This document shows, in pieces, positions 58,210 to 64,000 of a stretch of 64,000 bases of DNA (its first letter is position 1; each line of letters starts with the position of its first letter). The stretch is from the NCBI GenBank assembly GCA_038503075.1, contig JBCAML010000016.1, positions 124,001-188,000 of the forward strand. The letters run 5' to 3'. Under the pieces are notes generated by a model. It was given only the letters and a program-made list of their open reading frames with translations, was not told where the DNA came from and ran no database searches. The DNA is from Gyromitra esculenta. Lineage: Eukaryota > Ascomycota > Pezizomycetes > Pezizales > Discinaceae. The translations under genes were made by a program, and so were the position numbers.

Positions 58210-61200
58210 CTACCAATCATCGTCATCCTCCTTATTTCCCCTCATTGCCTGTTGTCGATCTTTCAACTATTCACCAAAATTAGTAAATGTCTCTAGAATC
58301 GGTAAAAAAAGAACGGTAAACCTACAGCCTGCGCTAGCCCTCCCGCAAAACTGGTAGTACTGCTTCCCGCCCCACTACTCCCACTCGCCGTGCTCCCCGT
58401 CAAACTGATTCTCGCACTTTCTGCACCAACTCCAGGCGCCGGTTTCCTACCTACATTCGGACGCTTCGCCGGTGGCGCCGGTGGTGCTGGTTTCTTCCCT
58501 CCCGCGGGCCTGGTGGCCGGCGGCACAGGGCTAGATCCGTTTCTAGCTCCATTCGCAGGCGGAGGTGGCGGCGGAGGTACGGCTCTAACTGCTGGCGGCG
58601 GAGGAGCTCGTGGCTCTTCTTTAAGGTAGGCCGAGGGTGCCCAACCTTGTTCTGCCGAGTCCATTTTCTTAATGAGCCACCAGCCGTTTTCTTCCTTGCG
58701 CATGATGATGACGATCTCGTCTCTGGAGAGAGATATCTCGTTGTCTGATTGGCGTTGGAAGTCATAGAGGGCTCTGCAAGTTGGGTCTGCAGATACCGCT
58801 GCGGGTGGCGGCGGTGGCGGCGGTGGCGGTACACGGATTGAAGAGGCGGAAGAAGGTTGACGGTTGTGGGTGTTGTTTGTGATTGCGGATGCCAGTGTTG
58901 CGGCATGGGATGCTGTTCGGGGCTGTTCTTGTGTTACTGCGGGCTGCGGAGGCTCAGGTCTTGAGTTTGTAGATGTTGGCTGTGAAACTGTTCTGGTCTG
59001 TGGTACCTTCCGGCCTGCATGGGCACCTCCCTTTGGTCCACCGGGTATCAGTAGCTTCCCGGAGGTAATCGGTTTTGCAGCGACAGGTCGTCCCCTCGGT
59101 GTTGGTCTTGAGATGCTACCTGGGGGCTCTCCAGGCCCAACGTGGATGGTGCTGCTCTTGTACATGTCGCCTCGCTGTACGGTAGGATCTTTAACCGTCT
59201 TCACAACAGCTAACTTCCCTGGTTTCTTCGAGTACTCTATGGTCGGTCCAATCCGAACATCAACTCCACCAGGCATAGCCGTTCGCATGTGTGTTACCAA
59301 TTCTGTTTTAAAGACACAAGAGAGTAGCGGATCCGCCTCTTGCGGAGAGCCAACTCCGAGTGAGAGCCAGTCATCCTGGAGGGTTGATAAACCGACAAAC
59401 TTAATAGAGCTCAGTGTCACGGTTCTTTCCGAGGAGATCGATAGCTGTCCGTTAATCATAGACTGAACAATGATATAAATAGCCCTATTGGTCTTTTCAC
59501 AAACAACGTTAGCATCACCCCAATGCGTCCAGTTTTTCTTGCGAGAACTTACCATCACAATCATCCTCGGACTTGGCTTACTGCTCCTCCCTAGCTTCGA
59601 GACCAATAACTCGCCTCTACAGCTAAATAGCACAAGTTCATTTGAACTAATCCCAACAGAATTCCTAATCATTTCCCCCGGCCCGCCTTTATTACCCACA
59701 CCTAAATAATCTCCCATAAATCTCCTACTCCCCAACAAACTCATCCTCCTCCTCTCCTTCCGGCCAGCAAGTAACCTATGCCCCTCATCCCTAATCTTTA
59801 GAAACGCCTCTCCACCCCTCTTCTTCCGCCACGCTCTTTGAATTCTAGTTGCACACTCCACTCTATACCGGAGATAATTCCGCCACGCACGTTGGATCCT
59901 AATCGCCATGTTATGCCAGTATCGATCCCTCATGGTTTCCAGCGCGAACAAGGTCTCGGGAGTCTTAATGAACGCTTTTGTCACACCCATCTGATACTCC
60001 TCTTTCGGAATTGAGGTATCACGTAGAATCTGCATCGTACCAGTGCGGGCATCTCCGGTCCAAGTATAGTCACCAGCGTATGAAGTCTTTGGCGAGAGAA
60101 GATAGAAACGCTCAACGAACTTCTCAAATGTTTGTCTGTAAGCGAAACCGGCTCGTCGGATTCGAACATTCTCCTGAAGGCCTAGGTACTTGACTTGATG
60201 TAGCACGGCAGGGGTATCGTATTCTTTGGGACTTTTATTCTGATTTGGTTTAATCGTTCTGATGTAACTGGGCTGCGATTTCATGAGTGTCGTCACTAGA
60301 TCGTTTGCTGAAGCTTTGATCTTGTCACTCGCTGTTGGAGGCCGCCTTTTCGAGTCTCTGTCAATCTGGTCTGGGAATATTGTCTTCAGGAATCCATTAC
60401 CGCTCTGCTCTACAAGATCTAGAAGGTCCTTCAGTAACTGGTCCTTATTCTTGTCCGTCATTCCTGCAACAGTGTACATAACATCTCCCGCATAATGCTT
60501 AATCAAGAACTGCCCCTGGCGATTCTCAAAATGGGGGTTAGAAGACAGCATGTTGAGTCTCTGAACAAAAGTTCCGTCCGCAGCCCCAGAATCTGCGTGT
60601 GCAGTCGCACATGCGTCATTCAACGCCGCGAACACACCAGGTGGCCGCTTCTCCTCAATCAGCTCGCACACAACTTTGTTGTCGAAATACTTGATCGGGG
60701 TCCACGTGATTTCTTCCCTAGCATATTCTTCCTGCTCTGTCCGCAATGTGAGCTGGATGAAAATTTGCTGGAGCTTCTCGTTGACGTAGTTGATACAAAT
60801 TTGCTCAAATGAGTTGTTTTCAAAAATCTCGAATCCGTAGATATCGAGAATTCCTATCGTGTGGGCAACGGCTCCTCGAGTCTTCATCGAGAGATTGACA
60901 CGCTCCACAATCCACTCGAATAAGTTATTGTAAATTGCCTTCCCAAGGGCATCTCGTACAGCTGTTGCCTGTGTCACGTTTAGGGGCACCTCGTAGACCG
61001 ACCCTCTCCGCCCACCTCTTCCGGTTTCCACCATTCTGATCGTCAGCGCCTTGTGGACAGCTGTGCCATCGACTTCTAGAAGGTAAGCGACGAAATCAGT
61101 GACACTTGAATCTGAGATTGCCCCATTTCCTTGTTCGTCTTCGACAAATTGGATGTTGCCTAACCACAAGATCACCGAAAGCATGCGGAAAATATTATCT

Positions 61201-62301
61201 TGCTCCCCTTGTGAAAGCCCGATTACCCGCATGGCATTCATGGTGTCCGCAAACTCAGCAACATCATCCATTCCGGGAACATCGAGACATTTTGATTTCG
61301 AGGTGTAAAGATACGTATCGGGAGTTTGGATTCCAAAGGTTTCTAATTCCAATAAGGATTATAAATTAGTGCCTCGTAAATTTCGATTGTATCTGGGATA
61401 TATCAAACTGCACTCACCCCTATACTGCTGGGGCGCTGCCTTCGTGTACTGGTAAAAAATATGAAAGTTTCTCTCGTCTTTGATCTGCCCAACGACCCGA
61501 TTCTTTTCTAATAAATAATTCGTGATGTTAGCCCCCACGGGCTCGCCTTGACCGTTGAATTGAATTTCCAAATATTTTCCATGTCTGCTGGAATTATTGT
61601 TTCGCAAGGTTTTTGCGCACCCGAAGGACTCCAAAAGGGGATTAGTGGCCAGGACCATGTCTTTAATCTCCTGGATGGTAGTTGACGAGGTTGCGGACGC
61701 GGCAGCGATGTACTGCATTATTCGCTTCGCTGCTTCGGTTTTACCGGCGCCGGATTCGCCAGAGATAATAATACATTGACTCTCCTTGTAACCGTTCATA
61801 TTGTAGTACGCGCTTTCCGCAACAGCAAATACGTGCGGAGGCACCTCGAGTCGATTCTTCCCCCGATAACTCGCTAGTACTTCATCGGTATAGATACCCA
61901 AATCCCGGAAGGGATTGACAGAGATGAGTACATGGCCGATGTATGTCTGTGACACCACCGTAAGCACAACTCCAACCACTACCACCCAATCCCCCTTCCG
62001 TTCCTAGGATCAGGGGACTAACATAGATCTCTGCATTCTCGAATCGTTTTTTTAGGTTCTCATTGATGGCTTCATTCGAGATTTTGGATATGAGCGTTAG
62101 ATCCGTAACGCCCACCTCTTTCTTCTTATGTGTCTCAAAAACGGCCTTCTTGACCTTTGGTTGATTCCCGGAGGAGCCGGAGGGGGCAGCATCCTTATTC
62201 TTGGCCTTGCGGCCTGCGCGTTTTGTCACGGCCTACATCAAAGGAAAAGTTAATACACGGGCAAGCTTCTCCGGAGCGTGGTATGGGAGGTAACGTACCA
62301 T
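58210..62301 (-). CDS. myoA: Class I myosin (Arp2/3-activating long-tail type)
   Basis: Actin motor for endocytosis and polarised growth at cortical actin patches. Exons 62299-62301 (ATG only), 62023-62232, 61418-61946, 58326-61342 and 58210-58266 give 1271 aa in one frame. The N-terminus [15 protein letters not shown] resembles yeast Myo5. Motor landmarks: P-loop [13 protein letters not shown] (from about 134), switch [28 protein letters not shown], and the TEDS-site Ser in GRRGSVYE (about 362), a PAK-type phosphorylation site in fungi. Two IQ motifs lie at about 725-755 ([25 protein letters not shown]). A TH1 lipid-binding tail, proline runs, an SH3 domain at about 1103-1157 ([17 protein letters not shown] ... 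WWLIKK) and a tail ending EDDDDW, which recruits Arp2/3, follow. The start codon is separated from the rest by an intron with a GTACGT donor. The last 57-nt exon encodes the acidic tip alone. Confidence 0.97.
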
Positions 62302-64000
62302 CAATCAGGGGAACTGAGCGGGGAGGAGGGATGGTGAGGGGTTGAACCGAGAGCTGGATAATGATGGGATACACCAATACACAGACAGTATAGATCTCGA
62401 GGAGGAAGGTCCTTTAAAGACGGTAGTGAGATGAAAGTCCAGTTGTAGCTGGACAGTGGTTGAGGGGTTAGTTGAAGGTCAGTCTGGCTGGCTGGCTGGA
62501 GAGAGATGGGTTGCTCTCTGGATAAGGTTACGTACTTAGAGCCAATTCTAAGCTCCCATGACTCAGCATTGCCAAGCCTTTGTGTCCAGCCTCGCTCAAA
62601 CGCGTAAGGCCGCAGAGAACATCCTTCGCGTTCCTTCTCCTTCTCGATAGTGCGTGTATCCAGCAGAGCTGATGTGACGTTTGCTGACGCGTAACCCCCG
62701 CAATTAATTTAGGTTTTTAGTGAGGGGACGGGAGGTCGCCGGTGACGCGAATTCCCACCGACACATCACGAGTGATCACTCGACAGCTGAGCCTCACGGG
62801 ACTTTAGTCCGTGATGTGGGGTAGCTGCACGTATGAGGGTAATAGGTCTCATACAATTCATGTGGTAAACCAGACAGTGTATTATATTATCACTCTTACA
62901 TGTATCTTCAAACTCCGGATCGTCCGTTAAGATATAACATAATGATTCGACTGAACGTGGTGTCCCGACAACCTTCTAGGCTGATATTCAAGTGATAATC
63001 TATGACAAAAAATTTCTTCAGGTTGGAACCCACTACAATTTTATCTCCTCTCACATATCTATGCGCATGCTAAAGTGAATAGAATTTTTTTTTTAAAAAA
63101 AAGACTAAGTTTAGTAACGGTGCTTTAACCACCTCGTTGATCTCGAACCAAAACTAATCTCTTAGGCCGGGTTTCTCCAACCCAGCCGAGAATACGACAC
63201 GGCATACCAAAGATGAAAAGAATGTTTCGTAGTGAGTCTCAATGCCAACAAACTGATGTTGGGTCTCCGCCTTAGACAAGGTCTTCAGCATGTAGGCTCG
63301 GGGCCCTATATTTTTTACAAATAGAGGTATCCACGGGGCAGTAGTAGCGAGATTTCCCCACCGATCGTGCAGGATATTGGGCTTAAAATCATGGATCATT
63401 GTTTAAAATCTTTAGCTGCTAATTTCTTGTTTGCTAGTTTCTTGCTCCAGTCCAGAAATGATGTTCTCGGCTATCCTTTTCGTGGACCACGCCGTCTACA
63501 AGACAAATATGCATCAAACTTGCCTGTGTGAGCAATGAAACCGTGTGCCAGCCGCACGAATCGTCTTTCCGGTATCCCAACCTCTTGGAGATAGGATGGG
63601 TGGGTGTTCTGTGTGCATAAGCACTAGGCATGAAACGTAAGCCGGTCTGGTACGATGGAGGATAGGGTGTAGGACTCTGGAACACGAGTGAGATTTCATG
63701 ATGTGAAATTTGGGTCTTGAAGGATGGCTTTTTGGGGCAAGAGTAGGTGGTGCTGTGTTAATTGGTGGTATATAGTAGCTAATATTTACTAAACGTGGGG
63801 GGAGTACTCGGTCTACCATGGATACTGACAAAGGAAGGAAAAAGCTAAGGGGCGGGTTTACTATGGGAGAAAGTAGAGGTTTTGAAATTCGGGATATTAT
63901 AACTTTTTAGGCCCTACGCCCAAAAATTTTTTAACCTAGCTAGCCTATCCTTTACCCACTACAAATTATCTTCCTAAGTTTTGGGCCTCGGAGTATATCG
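62302..64000. other. Myosin promoter side and right window end, no gene seen
   Basis: ORFs here are under 106 codons with no recognised domain. A small hairpin TCACGG-GACT/AGTCCGTGA lies near 62789-62809. Confidence 0.4.

Noticed and set aside
1..64000. CRISPR array, bacterial operon, rRNA or mitochondrial insertion
   Set aside because: No regularly spaced repeats, rRNA segments or mitochondrial genes were seen; intron-bearing genes show fungal nuclear DNA.

Overview
The window looks like a nuclear contig from a filamentous ascomycete (Pezizomycotina). The evidence is small GT-AG introns (about 50-90 nt), a Zn2Cys6 regulator closest to TamA/DAL81, a class I myosin with an SH3 domain and acidic tail, a Pfa4-type palmitoyltransferase and a secreted LPMO-like protein. 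Gene density is low: about eleven genes in 64 kb, with gaps of 5, 12 and 9 kb holding small inverted-repeat transposon relics. This would suit a gene-sparse lineage such as the truffle-like Pezizomycetes, but that placement is a guess.

Layout. 1-11.4 kb is a nitrogen-themed block: an isochorismatase-fold cysteine hydrolase (minus, cut by the window edge), a divergent NCS1 nucleobase/allantoin-type permease sharing a promoter rich in GATA-factor sites, then a TamA/DAL81-like regulator whose second intron carries a ~0.7 kb terminal-inverted-repeat element. 11.4-26 kb is mostly non-coding, with a retropepsin-like gene of unresolved 5' end, an F-box protein gene, tRNA-Glu(CTC) flanked by two inverted-repeat elements, and a probable broken ABM-like gene. 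26-36 kb is the gene-rich part: a D-2-hydroxyacid dehydrogenase, an LPMO-like secreted protein, an unrecognised acidic-repeat protein with a GC-AG intron, PFA4 and a DHA2 drug transporter. 36-48.3 kb and 49.5-58.2 kb show no convincing gene and flank a DHDPS/KDG-aldolase-family gene. 58.2-62.3 kb is the complete class I myosin gene on the minus strand.

How the genes fit together. The first three plausibly act in secondary nitrogen-source use: uptake by the permease, hydrolysis by the cysteine hydrolase, and control by GATA factors with a TamA-type co-regulator. The others look like independent housekeeping or accessory genes. Exon boundaries were derived by hand from reading frame, splice consensus and family alignment from memory. 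Every multi-exon model given with full coordinates closes in frame.
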